NCBI RefSeq assembly: GCF_901709675.1
Contig: NC_051087.1
Coordinates: 7,249,319 to 7,313,318 of the forward strand
DNA from: Syngnathus acus
Taxonomy: Eukaryota; Chordata; Actinopteri; Syngnathiformes; Syngnathidae
Length of the DNA: 64,000 nucleotides
Direction of reading: 5' to 3'
The notes under the pieces were generated by a model. That model saw only the letters and a program-made list of their open reading frames with translations. It was not told the origin of the DNA and did no database searches. Position 1 is the first letter of the stretch, and every line of letters starts with the position of its first letter. A program made the position numbers and the translations under genes. Positions 26,811-36,877 of the stretch are shown in pieces.

Positions 26811-26815
<5 letters not shown>
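20220..26815. other. Intron, mostly featureless
   Basis: Beyond the duplication at 23049-23169 I recognise no element. Patches with higher GC at about 20570-20760 and 22440-22640 could be conserved noncoding sequence, but nothing in them decides this. Confidence 0.45.
23049..23169 (+). repeat. Direct duplication of about 45 bp
   Basis: ATCCTATTTGGATTTAGGAT, then GTGGTTGATTTTGCTCGATT, recurs at about 23128 with two or three changes, separated by a T-rich spacer. Confidence 0.88.
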
Positions 26816-26865
<50 letters not shown>

Positions 26866-26926
26866 ACGCACACGCACACGCACACGCACACGCACACGCA
26901 CACGCACACACACACACACACACACA
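26816..26926 (+). repeat. Compound CA / CACACG microsatellite
   Basis: A pure CA run, a central block of regular CACACG hexamers, then CA again. Open frames on both strands across it are repeat artefacts. Confidence 0.97.
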
Positions 26927-29900
26927 TATCTTCAAGTCTATGAAACCCAACGATAGCAAGAGTTTTGCCTTGCTGTTTTTGTTTTCAAACTCCTATATGA
27001 TTTTTATCTGTTTTCATTTCCTTCAACATGGTTTTCTTAGCCCCTAGTACTGTATTGTGCTCTGTATGTGTGATTATATCCTCGGACTACTGCAGAAGGA
27101 GGTTAGATGGTTGAGATACTTTATTGTGTTGAATGGGCATCTATAGTACATGTACAGTTTGAATGAACTACTGTAATTTCCTGTGCTCTTCAACATTTTG
27201 GGTTTAGTTTGGATTCTCTATCATTTTCAGTACATGTTCAAACTTCCAATCGTATATTGTGTTAATAGGATGACATTCTTTTTTTTTTCCATTCAATATC
27301 TTTTGCTAGATGATCAATGGTTTGTTTTATTCCAGAAATATACATATTTAGAACTCATGCTAACAAACTCTACTTTTTTTTTTTTACATTGGCCCTGGAT
27401 CACTGTCTCAAAAATGACAGGTAAGTGCATATATTTCAATTTCACTAGATTCTAATATAGCCCCCCCCTCGTGAAAATCTTTACCGAAACGCGCTTACTG
27501 GAGTACATATTGCACCCAGGATGCATTTAAGCACGGTGCTTTGGTAAACAGTAAACACAGTTTTCTCCGTTGACACTTGGAGAATGGAGCAGTCCTATTT
27601 ATGCAGCCAATCTCATTTGCTGCTCCAGATGCCAATCTGCCCTCTCAGACTGAGGAGAGAGGCAGCAGAGAGTGGGGAGAAAAGCATTTATTCACCCTGA
27701 CACTGATCAGATAAACAGGAAATGATAAATGCTGTCTCTTTTTATTTCCTTTAACCTGGGTTAACTTTTTGCTCAAATCGGAAGCCCTACAGTTTTTGCT
27801 CTGCTGCCTTTGAAATATGTAATCAAAGCATCTCTGCGTTTCAGTGCGTATGAGGCGTTGTGGTTACAAATAGGGCTGAGTGATGCAGTTGTCATGGTGA
27901 TTCATTTAGCAAAATGATGCATAAGAAGGGCTTATGGGAACATGCTTTTCAAAATATTATTTTTATTCTCGGTTCAAGTGTTGTAAAATGGGGACATTCA
28001 TATTTCATATTGATTTCATTCATATTCAAATTAAGTTGAATATTGAATACGTATTTGAAAATTACACATTTATAGCTGTTAAAACACTTTGCTTTTGCCC
28101 AATACGGTAGTTCCCTTGCCGTGTCGATTTCTGCTAATTATAATTCTTTTTGGGGGGAAATGACTAGAAAGGATGCCCAGTAACCCTGATGCAACACATA
28201 AAATAAAAATTCATGTAAATATTGAAATGCATATGCATACAATGCAGTGAATATGGGATTCCCTTCATTTCATACAATGGCCACACTTGTATTTATTGGC
28301 AAATGACACAAGAAAGTGGCATGTTGCAGATCTTTAATTAATCTATTATGTGCTGAAATGACTAGGATTCTTATACGTTGTTGAAAAAGAACAACTAAAG
28401 TTGTGAATGTTTTAGTAACAAATGTAAAACATCTATTTGACTCCAAATCTGGCCAGCATATGAATACATTTTGTCTTAAACACAACAACAAACACTTATG
28501 GCTTAAACTTCCTGAGGGGCTAATATAAATATCAAAACAGTGTAGATTTGTGTGTATGGGTAAAATTAGGTAAAAAAAAAAATCCTCAGTTCAGTCCTGG
28601 GTAAAGCTTTTTAAATCAGACACCGTAATACTCTAAATATTAGGAACTGACCCACATGTGCTCTTAGACTGGTTACATGGAGTCCCAGATGTAGACCCAG
28701 CTGTTGCCACGTATTATCTGACTGACTGACCCTGATGTTTTATTTCAAGAGTGAGGCAAAGCATTAGCAAAAATCAACATAGCCTTTACTAAAACCAAAC
28801 ACCTCACGTATAATAATGACCATGAAAATAATACCAATAATGATGACCATTAATTTGAAGTGCTTTTATCTTCATCTGGTTCCATCTAATGAGTATTCAG
28901 CTTCCCAGCTTGTCCCCATTCTCCAAACACTTTCACCTCCTCAGGGGCAGCCACGGTTCTTTCTACCTACTGTGCCATATGTACGTAAGAATAATGACTC
29001 CTCTGTCATTATTATTTATTCAGTGGCACCCATACTGCATGTAAATGAACGGGTCGCTATAGGCTGCCCCGAGAATTATCCCAGGTAATGAATATAATTA
29101 AAGTGCCCCGTTGGACTCTTGTCTGTTTTAATACATTTAATATTCCGACAGTTTGCTGCTTTTATAGGAGAGGGTGACTCGTCGTGCTAGAACTAGATGT
29201 ATGCAGATTTACTTATCCCGAACCCCTGCAATGTTTGACGTGTAGTTTTTTTACCGTATTTTTTTGAATGAATACACAGTATGCATGAGTGTATTGAAAC
29301 AAATGGCTCTACTTGTACTTGTAGTAATAGCGTGCTAAAAAGTAGCTGACATTTAGAGGGGAGTGTACAATGGGAAAACTGGTTTGAAATGGCTTTTTGG
29401 TTCAAATACAGCACTGTTCGTTAATAGTGTGGTGATCCTGATTATAACCCCACCTGTTATAAAAGAAGCAGTGCAAAGCCGCCCACGCATTGCCATTCGT
29501 CATCACCGTCTCCTTGCAGCCTACTGCAGTACATGCCACCCATGATTTAGCTCTGCATCTAGTTATGAGGGGGTGTTAAATGTTTATTATGCAGCACAGC
29601 CCTCGCACCAATGACACGGCAGAATGTTGCTCAATCAATACTCCTCACAGGAAGCTAGGTTAATTTGTTTTTTCAAGGATTTCGTTTTTGTGTCAATGTG
29701 TTTGCTGCAAGGCATTTTTTAAAGGTCTGTCGGTGGAGTGACGTTTTGTCATAATCCAACACGTTATGAAAAAAAAAAAAAGCCATTGTCCCTTCTGGCT
29801 CATTAAATACTCACGACTGGTCGGCGGATCTAGCTGTCAAAATATGATATGCTAGTCTGTGTTTAGAGGCTGGTTGGATCTATTGGATGAACAATTCCAA

Positions 29901-30469
29901 TTTCAGTGTTTGCAGCTATTTCGGGCCCAATTGTGGATTTTTATATCCACACCAAAGCAACATTTAATTTAAATCCTACGTATTGTAGAGGTGTGTTATG
30001 TTGAAACATGAAAGGCTTATACTGTAGATGATAACTTATAAATGACTCTTAGTATGCCATTTTTTACACAGTGACCTAGAGACCTCTTTTTTTAATGTTG
30101 CAGTCTTTCAGTTTCAACACAACTTCGCACAAACATCTTAAGACAGACTTAACTCGCTATTTCAGCTTGTAAGTGGTTGTATTGTTTAGGGTCTTAGAAA
30201 TGTAATGATTGACCTTTTACCTGATGTTCACACTCAAGAGAATGTTCCTCTTTGTGCGCTTCACAACATTTCATGTTTGGATCGCTGTGACCTTTACGCT
30301 TTGTATCAGTAGTTGCATACCATTGTAAACGTGCAACATTATTGACCTACATCACACTATTTCTCAGTTTGTTTTGCATGTGTGTGCAGTTCGCATGTGC
30401 TCAATTGTGCACATGTAAAGGTATAAATGGGCTATACGTCATGCAGCTGGGCTCATAACACTGAACATG

Positions 30470-30722
30470 AGGAAAAAAAGCAGACTATGTCGTGTGTCAG
30501 ACAGGCATCACACCATGTTATGGCAGGCCGGCAGCTTCTCATGAACTTTGGACTTCGGGACCTCACTGTTACAGTGAGAGTCCCATTGGAGACAATAAGA
30601 AATTGCAACTAGACCGATGCCCTGGAGCAAGTCACCATCTCGTTCTTCTACTTCCCCCAATGCTCACAATGTGCCATTGTGGGATTAAATAATCATACAA
30701 TAAAGTCAGTCAGTCAGTCAGT
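30470..30722 (+). mobile_element. Possible retroposon 3' end with CAGT-repeat tail
   Basis: The segment ends GCCATTGTGGGATTAAATAA, then ACAATAAAG and a run of GTCA repeats (30704-30721). A conserved-looking 3' end followed by a short tandem tail is typical of RTE/Rex-type LINEs or their SINEs. No reverse transcriptase frame is visible. Confidence 0.35.
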
Positions 30723-31333
30723 TTCCTACCATCAAGTAACCTCGACTACAGAATCGGTACTGTGCTCAAATTTGACTTTATTGTCTCTTGACCATTATTT
30801 ATCTAGTTCGCCAGCAGATATCTGATCCAGGCATAGGTAAAGTAGATATAATCTAATGTCAGTTGAATGAATTATGTCTCCCCCCCTCCATGTGCAGCTA
30901 TTATTGTCAGAGAGAAACAGTGAGAGACGGGGTGAAAGGAAAGGAGAAAGTATAGGTGAGCAGGAATGGAGATAAGTTGAAAGTAGTTTAATGTCAGCCC
31001 TTAGGACTCTAAGCTTTTAAAATATTCAGTTGTTCTCCGTAACCTTTCGTTCTTGTCGCTTAGTTAAGAAAAAAGTCAACCGAAATCAATGGTGATGCCA
31101 CCATTGGCCTCAATGCCAGACACCATCCAATATTTAAATAAATGAAGCTTCACACTCTTAAGATTCATCAGTCGCATGTCACGCAGACAGTGACGCACCT
31201 TGAAGGACAGTTAAGGACAAAATTGCTTGACAGATATGATGATGAGAGAAGAATTTGAATCTATTTCCTCGTCCTTATACCCCATTGTACACGCAACGTT
31301 TTGCATTTGCAGGGTATCAGCTCATGATTAACA

Positions 31334-31356
31334 GCCATTTGGAGTCTTCAATTGGG
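31334..31356 (-). mobile_element. Short SINE-like fragment
   Basis: CCATTTGGAGTCTTCAATTG nearly matches the AATTTGGAGTCTTCAATCGG segment of the 39946-40312 SINE. Only about 20 bp are recognisable, so this could be chance. Confidence 0.35.
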
Positions 31357-31737
31357 TCAAATATGAACTGGATCATAAATCTCACAAGGCAACTAATAAC
31401 CATTATCCTCCCTTGATACATGTTCACTGATAAATTACCTCAAAGTTGAATAGTTCACCCCCTCAACATGAGTAGCGATTGATGTCGGTTAAAAAGTTTG
31501 AATATTTTTTTTCAACATTAGATTTGACTATCCTCAAGTCCTTTTCCTTCAATTATTGTTATTATTCGTTTAGGCCATGTACCGGTGCCTTCATATATAG
31601 CATGTGGACATACATATTGTTCGGAAATGGACTTCCCTTTAGATATAAATGATTGTGTAGGGGCGCATAGTGAAATCTTTATAATGTCGGACAATTATTG
31701 AAGGACAATGGTAACAGTATCCCTTCAACTATTATTA

Positions 31738-31935
31738 GAATATAATAGAATGCCCTTTATTGTCATTTTACAATGCAATTGTATAACGAAATTGGAGAGC
31801 TTCTCCCTTTTCAGTGCAAATAAGTATGAAGAAAAATAAATTCTAACAATAAACATTACAAAAGTAGAAAGAATTAAAGTAATATTATCTTATTTACATT
31901 ATATACAATGTGGCTATTTATATTAATATGAATGA
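31738..31935 (+). mobile_element. Possible decayed retroposon tail
   Basis: AATAGAATGCCCTTTATTGT, then TATAACGAAATTGGAGAGC and CTTCTCCCTTTTCAGTGC, resembles a dispersed teleost repeat by wording. It decays into AT-rich sequence. Family not assigned. Confidence 0.4.
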
Positions 31936-33173
31936 GGTATGTACAGGAAGTAAATAATTATATTTTGTCCAATAAGTTTTGATAGCTTGCAATTTAGTTT
32001 TGTCCATCCACAGAAAGCCATAAAATTCGGCCATAAATCCCATTTGGGTATGACAACCTATTCAATGATGGCTACATAGCCTAGTAAAAGTAAAGTGATT
32101 GGATACTGCCATGTCCCCATTGGCCCTATTTCAACCAAAGTTCATGTGTCACCTTTCTCCTTTATTAGAAACATTGTCTTGAGTGAATTCTGAGAACATG
32201 TTTGTTTTTTTGTTTTTTTATTCCTGCTGAATTACACTTTGTAAACATAATTTTAATTTATATCAAAATAACACAAAATGATGCTGCATTTTTTTTTTCC
32301 CTCCACAAAATTCATTGCAGTCGTTGTATGCGTCCACTGCTGTGGAATTTGAGTCATAATCTCGTGTACAATTGGCAAAAGGCATCAACACTCTGTGAAT
32401 ATATGCACACTAGAGAGCAGTCTGTTCCCTCTTTCTGCAGTCGCCGACATCCTCCAGCTCCATTTTACAGTCCCCACCTCCGCCCACAAAATTCAGCAGC
32501 TCTTGTTAAAAGACAGGAAACAAAACATCTGTACACAACACCAAAAAAAGTATATATATACCTATATATGTATATACACATGAAAATGTGTACAACAAAC
32601 ATTTTACATAACACGAAAACACAGATAATTGAATGTTCAAGTCTCCCTTGAAGCTGATGGGTTGCTCTATTTTAGTGATTTAAATCCGCATTTGAAATAT
32701 AAATATGTCCGCTTTAGATGGTAGTTGGTCTCTCTGTGCTTGATTCAGTGACGTCACCGGGAAAGCCAAAAAAGTAAGAAACGAGGAGTGACGTAAATTT
32801 TTGAAATGTTTGACATTCTGCTTTCTTTACTTGTATGGTGCACACATATTATATGGAAGTGTGCCAACTGATCAGAATGTAATGGCTTGATCAAGTTATT
32901 TTAGAGCAAAAGACGGTCAAATCACACTGCTTGTGAAACATAAAGCAACACACGTGACTTTAAAGAGATAGAGTAAAATGTAGATCATGGACATTACATT
33001 TGAGAAGCAAATCTCTCTCTGCCACTTTCATATCTTCTAGTTGGTTAGCTAGTTTTGCTGTTGTTTTTTTGGTTGAAGGATACTCAGACGTATTGCTTGC
33101 CCAGCATTGTTGTCATCCGTCCTTTCTGATAAGCGTCTCGCATACAAATGATTTCACTGTGAATAGCAATTCA

Positions 33174-33179
33174 TTTATT
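33174..33179 (-). terminator. Candidate lrrtm1 polyadenylation signal AATAAA
   Basis: The first canonical AATAAA on the minus strand downstream of the lrrtm1 stop lies about 575 nt after it (TTTATT on the + strand). It would define a 3' UTR of about 0.6 kb that contains a CA repeat. No transcript support is available. Confidence 0.4.
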
Positions 33180-33339
33180 TAAGCTTTTTTTAGTTTACAA
33201 AAGAACTATCTTCATCAGTTTTATCCACAGTGGCGCTTCTTTTAACATTTGTACACTCTTTACAGTTTTAATCCAACTTAAATATATTTTGTTTGACCCT
33301 GGTCAAATATTCTTAACCATAATACAAATATTTTTTTCA

Positions 33340-33353
33340 TTGTGTGTGCGTGT

Positions 33354-33388
<35 letters not shown>

Positions 33389-33399
33389 TTGTGTGTGTC
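33340..33399 (+). repeat. TG/CA microsatellite in the presumed lrrtm1 3' UTR
   Basis: An interrupted TG repeat on the + strand (GTGTGTGCGTGTAG, then a pure TG run, then TTTGTGTGTG). In lrrtm1 sense orientation it is an AC repeat between the stop codon and the first AATAAA. Confidence 0.9.
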
Positions 33400-33752
33400 C
33401 ACAGCTTAATTACATGTCCTGTAGTAGAGAGACACATTAAAGCTAAAATATCCATCAGTCATGGAAAAAAAACAAAGAATGTGCGCAGCTTCTAATATAT
33501 TTCTGTCAGTGTTGCTAGTACATCAACAGTTCCAAATGTCAGGAGCCCATTTTGCGTCGTACCCTCAAATCAGTGAAGAGACAGCAGGAAATCCACAGCA
33601 AAACGATCAGCTGCATGAAGCAAACTCATTCCATATCACAGTGAGAAGCTGCATAAAATGTGGCCAAAATATACATTTTATCCTTCCTTTCCAGCATATT
33701 AAAAAAAATAGCTGATAGTCAATCAGGATGACATCGTGCTGTCAATCCCGGG

Positions 33753-35330
33753 TTACACCTCGCATTCCCGAGAAGGTTGCTGTTGGCAAGTACAGGAGCC
33801 ATATTCATTTATGATTACCAGAGCTCCCTCAATATGGTTGGGCTTATAGTCAACATAGTACTCCGGTGTAGAAATCGTAGCCATCTGCTGCATGTTTTGC
33901 TTCTGCTTCTGTTTACGACGCTGACTGCTGAAGCACTGCCTTAATTGTCTTATTCCGGCTGGAAAGCACTTCCATGACACATACAACATGAGTACAATGA
34001 TGAGGAAGGAAAAGATGAGTGCCATTGTGCCAGTCACAACCTTGTGGATCTGCATGGTACTCTCCAGGTCGTCATGTCCCACTGTGACAGTGAAAGAACT
34101 GGTGACCACTTCACCGCCCTCACCATCGTAAGGGTTGGGTGTAAAGGGGCCAAGGAACACAGAGCCACCTTGGACCAGGTCTCTTGTGGAGGCATACAGA
34201 CCCGCTGACGTAACTTCCAGTGGGGGATCGTCGCAGAGCTGAAAAGCATAGACGGCATCCAAGACATCCTCGCCTTGTGCGGTGTCTGGGCTTGAACACA
34301 GCAGTGAATTGTCACGTTGCCCTCGAAAGGCACTCAACCAAGAGGCCAAGGCACAAACGTTACGGCCGCACTCCCAGTCGTTCCCTCCCAGGGTGATGCT
34401 GTTCAGGGAGGACCATGAATCCAAAATGCGCTGATCCACAGAAGTCAGCCGATTGGAGTCTAGCATCAATACCTTGAGGTTGGGTGCACTCTCAAAAACA
34501 TGTGGCTCGATGTACTCAATTTCATTGGCAGACAAGTCAATCTTATCCAAGAAATGCCATGTCCATTCCAGGGTGTTGACAACAATGGTTGCGCGATTGT
34601 TGTGCATATACAGGGTACGTAATGAGATCAGGCGAGGGAAATGGGCAAGGTTGACTTTAACCAGCTCGTTGTGCTCAAGATGCAACTCTGTCAACTTGAA
34701 GAGTCCGGCAAAGGAGTTCCGTGCCAGACTTTGCAGTTGGTTGTATCCCAAGTCGAGAAACTGCATGCTCCGGCAGTCTTGGAAAATCCGTACTGGCACA
34801 AATTTGAGAGCGTTGTAGCGCAAATGCAGATTGGTGAGCTTTCGAAGGCCGTGAAACAAGTCAGGCTCGAGGGCCTGCAGCCTGTTGTAGGAGACGTCCA
34901 GGATGCGCAAATTTGGGAGGGGCCTAAAGGTACCATTTGGCAGAGTCTCAATCCGGTTGCTGCTCAGGTCTAATTCCTTGACCCGCCTTAGCTTGTCAAA
35001 CGCAGCCTCCTCGACAATGTCAATGTTGTTGTGGTCAAGGTAGAGCCAGGTGAGCTGCGACAAGCCGGCCAGTTGTCCTTCACGTAGTTCAGTCAGGTTG
35101 TTCTCTCTCATGGACAAGCCCATGGCACTGCTCAGATTTTGGGGAATGTCTGTGAGGTTCAAGCCCTCACAGTACAGCAGCTTGCTGTCGCAGCGGCACA
35201 GTCTGGGGCAAACCCCCTCCGCCATGGGAACCATTCTTAAAAAAATGCCCAATGAAAACAGAATCAACCCAGGGGGCTTCTTCACTGGCCACTTTAAATA
35301 CAGTCCAATTAAAAGGAAATCCATCAGCAT
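33753..35330 (-). CDS. lrrtm1: Leucine-rich repeat transmembrane neuronal protein 1, complete single-exon coding region
   Basis: A postsynaptic type I membrane protein; family members bind presynaptic neurexins and promote excitatory synapse formation. The 525-codon frame is unbroken and ends in TAA at 33753-33755. Visible order: hydrophobic N-terminus (about residues 20-38) as signal sequence; LRRNT cysteines C41, C45, C47 and C54; about ten LRRs over residues 65-315; LRRCT cysteines C321, C326, C345 and C366; a variable linker (370-425); one membrane helix (about 430-452); a basic KQKQKQ cytoplasmic stretch; and the terminal ECEV PDZ-type motif. Sequons lie at N58, N65, N78 and N132. The [17 protein letters not shown] tail and VRIFQDCRS segment match LRRTM1 better than LRRTM2-4. 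The second ATG (35324, followed by GATTTC) corresponds to the mammalian start and has G at +4; the first (35330) has a weak context, so the protein may begin two residues later. It lies antisense within a ctnna2 intron. Identity is near certain; only the exact start is open. Confidence 0.97.
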   Translation of the reverse strand: MLMDFLLIGLYLKWPVKKPPGLILFSLGIFLRMVPMAEGVCPRLCRCDSKLLYCEGLNLTDIPQNLSSAMGLSMRENNLTELREGQLAGLSQLTWLYLDHNNIDIVEEAAFDKLRRVKELDLSSNRIETLPNGTFRPLPNLRILDVSYNRLQALEPDLFHGLRKLTNLHLRYNALKFVPVRIFQDCRSMQFLDLGYNQLQSLARNSFAGLFKLTELHLEHNELVKVNLAHFPRLISLRTLYMHNNRATIVVNTLEWTWHFLDKIDLSANEIEYIEPHVFESAPNLKVLMLDSNRLTSVDQRILDSWSSLNSITLGGNDWECGRNVCALASWLSAFRGQRDNSLLCSSPDTAQGEDVLDAVYAFQLCDDPPLEVTSAGLYASTRDLVQGGSVFLGPFTPNPYDGEGGEVVTSSFTVTVGHDDLESTMQIHKVVTGTMALIFSFLIIVLMLYVSWKCFPAGIRQLRQCFSSQRRKQKQKQNMQQMATISTPEYYVDYKPNHIEGALVIINEYGSCTCQQQPSRECEV

Positions 35331-35364
35331 AAATATCCAGGGATTTTACCAAGCAAATGTCCAT
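35167..35364 (-). promoter_or_regulatory. Upstream ORF overlapping the lrrtm1 start codon
   Basis: An ATG at 35364 (G at +4) opens a 65-codon frame that runs past both candidate lrrtm1 starts (35330 and 35324) in a different frame and stops inside the lrrtm1 coding region. If the mRNA leader includes 35364, ribosomes initiating there would bypass the main start. Two very short upstream ORFs lie just before it: ATG-ATG-TGC-TAC-ATA-TGA at 35414-35397 and ATG-ATG-TGA at 35400-35392. The effect depends on where the leader starts and whether it is spliced. Confidence 0.4.
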
Positions 35365-36450
35365 TCACTCTGGATATTGTTTGTCCACCTATCACATCAT
35401 ATGTAGCACATCATATTTGAGTTATTTATTCGGTTTACTCCCCCCTTCTAAGTATTTAAGATTAACACAGGATTAGTTGTTTTCTCATTTAGTCAGCTAA
35501 GAAAATCCTTGTCCGGAATGCGAAAGATAAAGTCTCTTGCTTTATGATATAGATCAAATGGTGGGTGGAGAGAAGAGATGAAAAAATTTCCTCATGGAGC
35601 GATCTTATCTGAGAAGATTCCTACTCACCCCTATCCAAAAGCTGACAATCTCCATTCAGCGTCTCGCTTTGTGCCCCGACACTAATTATGTGTGGATCTA
35701 AAAAGGACCCCACTGTGGTACAAATTCACCATCACCCCCTCCCTTCTCTCCTTTCAGTGGACACCAGATCCTTGGCAGGCTTACAATGTCTTAGTTCTCT
35801 TCAAGTGAAAGAGACAGAAAGAGAAGGAATCCAAGTGGGGAGATGGTAGAAAGCACAAGTTCCCCAGTCTGCATGCATGAGCTCTGTCTCCTCAGCTCCT
35901 CCGCAGTCCCCTGCTGCAATGATCATGAGAGTACATTCTTTTAAATATCGTTCTCTTTTCTCCTCCCCTGCTTGCTTAAGTTTCAGCAGGTCTGCCAGGA
36001 TATATATTATCGCCCATCTCTGGAAACAGTCATTAACTTCTAAGGTTTAAATCCGTCCAAGCGGTTAATCATGCTTTCAGTGATCGATGGTGGCGAGAAA
36101 ATAAATAAATGCAATCAAGAGGTGAACCCAGTTCACTCTTTTCTCACGTGACAATATTCCATGTCAGTTGCTCATCTCGGTAAAAAAAAAAAAAAAGAAA
36201 AGACGGGGGAAAAAAAAAGCATCCACCTCTTGCATCCCCAGCGGCATGCAGGTTTCACTCTCTTCCCTCTTCTCCGGGTGATTTTTCAGCCGACTGGAAG
36301 AGGGTGCTGAAGGTTAGTGCTGGTAGGCAAGCAGGGGCGGTAAATATGGAAGGCAAAGGAGCGCGCAATCCCTCGCAGCAGACCGGTACACTGACAGTGC
36401 ATGCAGAAACACAGACTGTTCACTGAGTGTCGTAAGCCACTCAGAAATCC
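35331..36450 (-). promoter_or_regulatory. Probable lrrtm1 5' leader and promoter; candidate bidirectional promoter with ctnna2
   Basis: This interval lies directly upstream of lrrtm1. A TATA-like palindromic TATATATTAT sits at 36001-36010, usable on either strand, and a CACGTG E-box at 36145-36150. A CpG-bearing stretch spans about 36240-36400. On the minus strand a GGG|GTGAGT donor-like site at 35628-35623 and an acceptor-like ATATCCAG ending at about 35369 could bound a small leader intron. On the plus strand a GAAG|GTTAGT donor-like site lies at 36312/36313. No transcription start can be fixed from sequence alone. The bidirectional role is inferred from mammalian LRRTM1/CTNNA2. Confidence 0.45.
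35451..36000. other. Sequence immediately upstream of the lrrtm1 start, leader or proximal promoter
   Basis: Mixed-composition DNA with several purine-rich stretches on the + strand (for example near 35820-35860). No coding potential and no repeat was recognised. It may be mostly transcribed lrrtm1 leader if the TATA-like sequence at 36001 is used on the minus strand. Confidence 0.3.
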
Positions 36451-36556
36451 GAGGGCTCTCTCTCTCTCGCACTCTCTCTCTCTCGGGCACTCTCTCTCAC
36501 TCAGGCACTCTCTCTTTCTATCTCTTCCTCTGTCTCTCTCTCTTTCTCTCTGCTTT
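36449..36556 (+). repeat. Imperfect CT-rich repeat
   Basis: Blocks of TCTCTC separated by GGCACTC and CTTTCTATC-type interruptions. This is a second, older-looking CT tract about 145 bp before the long one at 36701. Confidence 0.85.
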
Positions 36557-36700
36557 GATTGCTCATTCACTTGGTCATGCTGTTCCCCTCCTCTTCTTCT
36601 TCCTCTCGCTTCTTACCTCCTTGCCGTTCTTTTGCTGCCCAATACATTTACATCTTCCAAATGAGCTGGGTTTAAACCAAGCACTTAAATGAAATTCATT

Positions 36701-36716
36701 CTCCCTCTCCCTCCCT

Positions 36717-36804
<88 letters not shown>

Positions 36805-36815
36805 CTCTCTCGCTG

Positions 36816-36851
<36 letters not shown>

Positions 36852-36877
36852 CCTCTCCCTGTCTGTCTCTCTGCCTC
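36701..36877 (+). repeat. Long CT (GA) microsatellite upstream of lrrtm1
   Basis: It opens with CCCT units, then a long almost pure CT run with GGCTCTCTCG-type interruptions near 36803-36820, ending in CCTGTCTG-type units. It is about 1.4 kb upstream of the lrrtm1 start and is purine-only on the lrrtm1 sense strand. Apparent long frames here on both strands are artefacts of the repeat. Confidence 0.95.

Larger units (their letters stand above)
26927..33173. other. Intron between the CA repeat and the lrrtm1 3' end
   Basis: Holds the possible retroposon tails at 30470-30722 and 31738-31935 and a palindromic CRE (TGACGTCA) at 32749-32756. Non-simple patches at 27590-27770 and 29440-29660 might be conserved elements. 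No gene was recognised. Confidence 0.45.

Noticed and set aside
26744-27047. Frames encoding Cys-Val/Ala-Cys or Thr-His/Ala-His runs
   Set aside because: Produced by the CA/CACACG repeat.
32202-32651. 149-codon + strand frame
   Set aside because: No recognisable domain, AT-rich simple stretches at both ends, no splice or promoter context; likely chance.
34034-34973. Several 86-121-codon frames on both strands inside lrrtm1
   Set aside because: Shadow frames of the lrrtm1 coding region; GC-rich coding sequence keeps alternative frames open.
36303-36311. RE1/NRSF half-site (TTCAGCACC on the minus strand) near the lrrtm1 promoter
   Set aside because: The second half (GGACAG) is missing at the expected spacing, so it is not a credible REST site on sequence alone.
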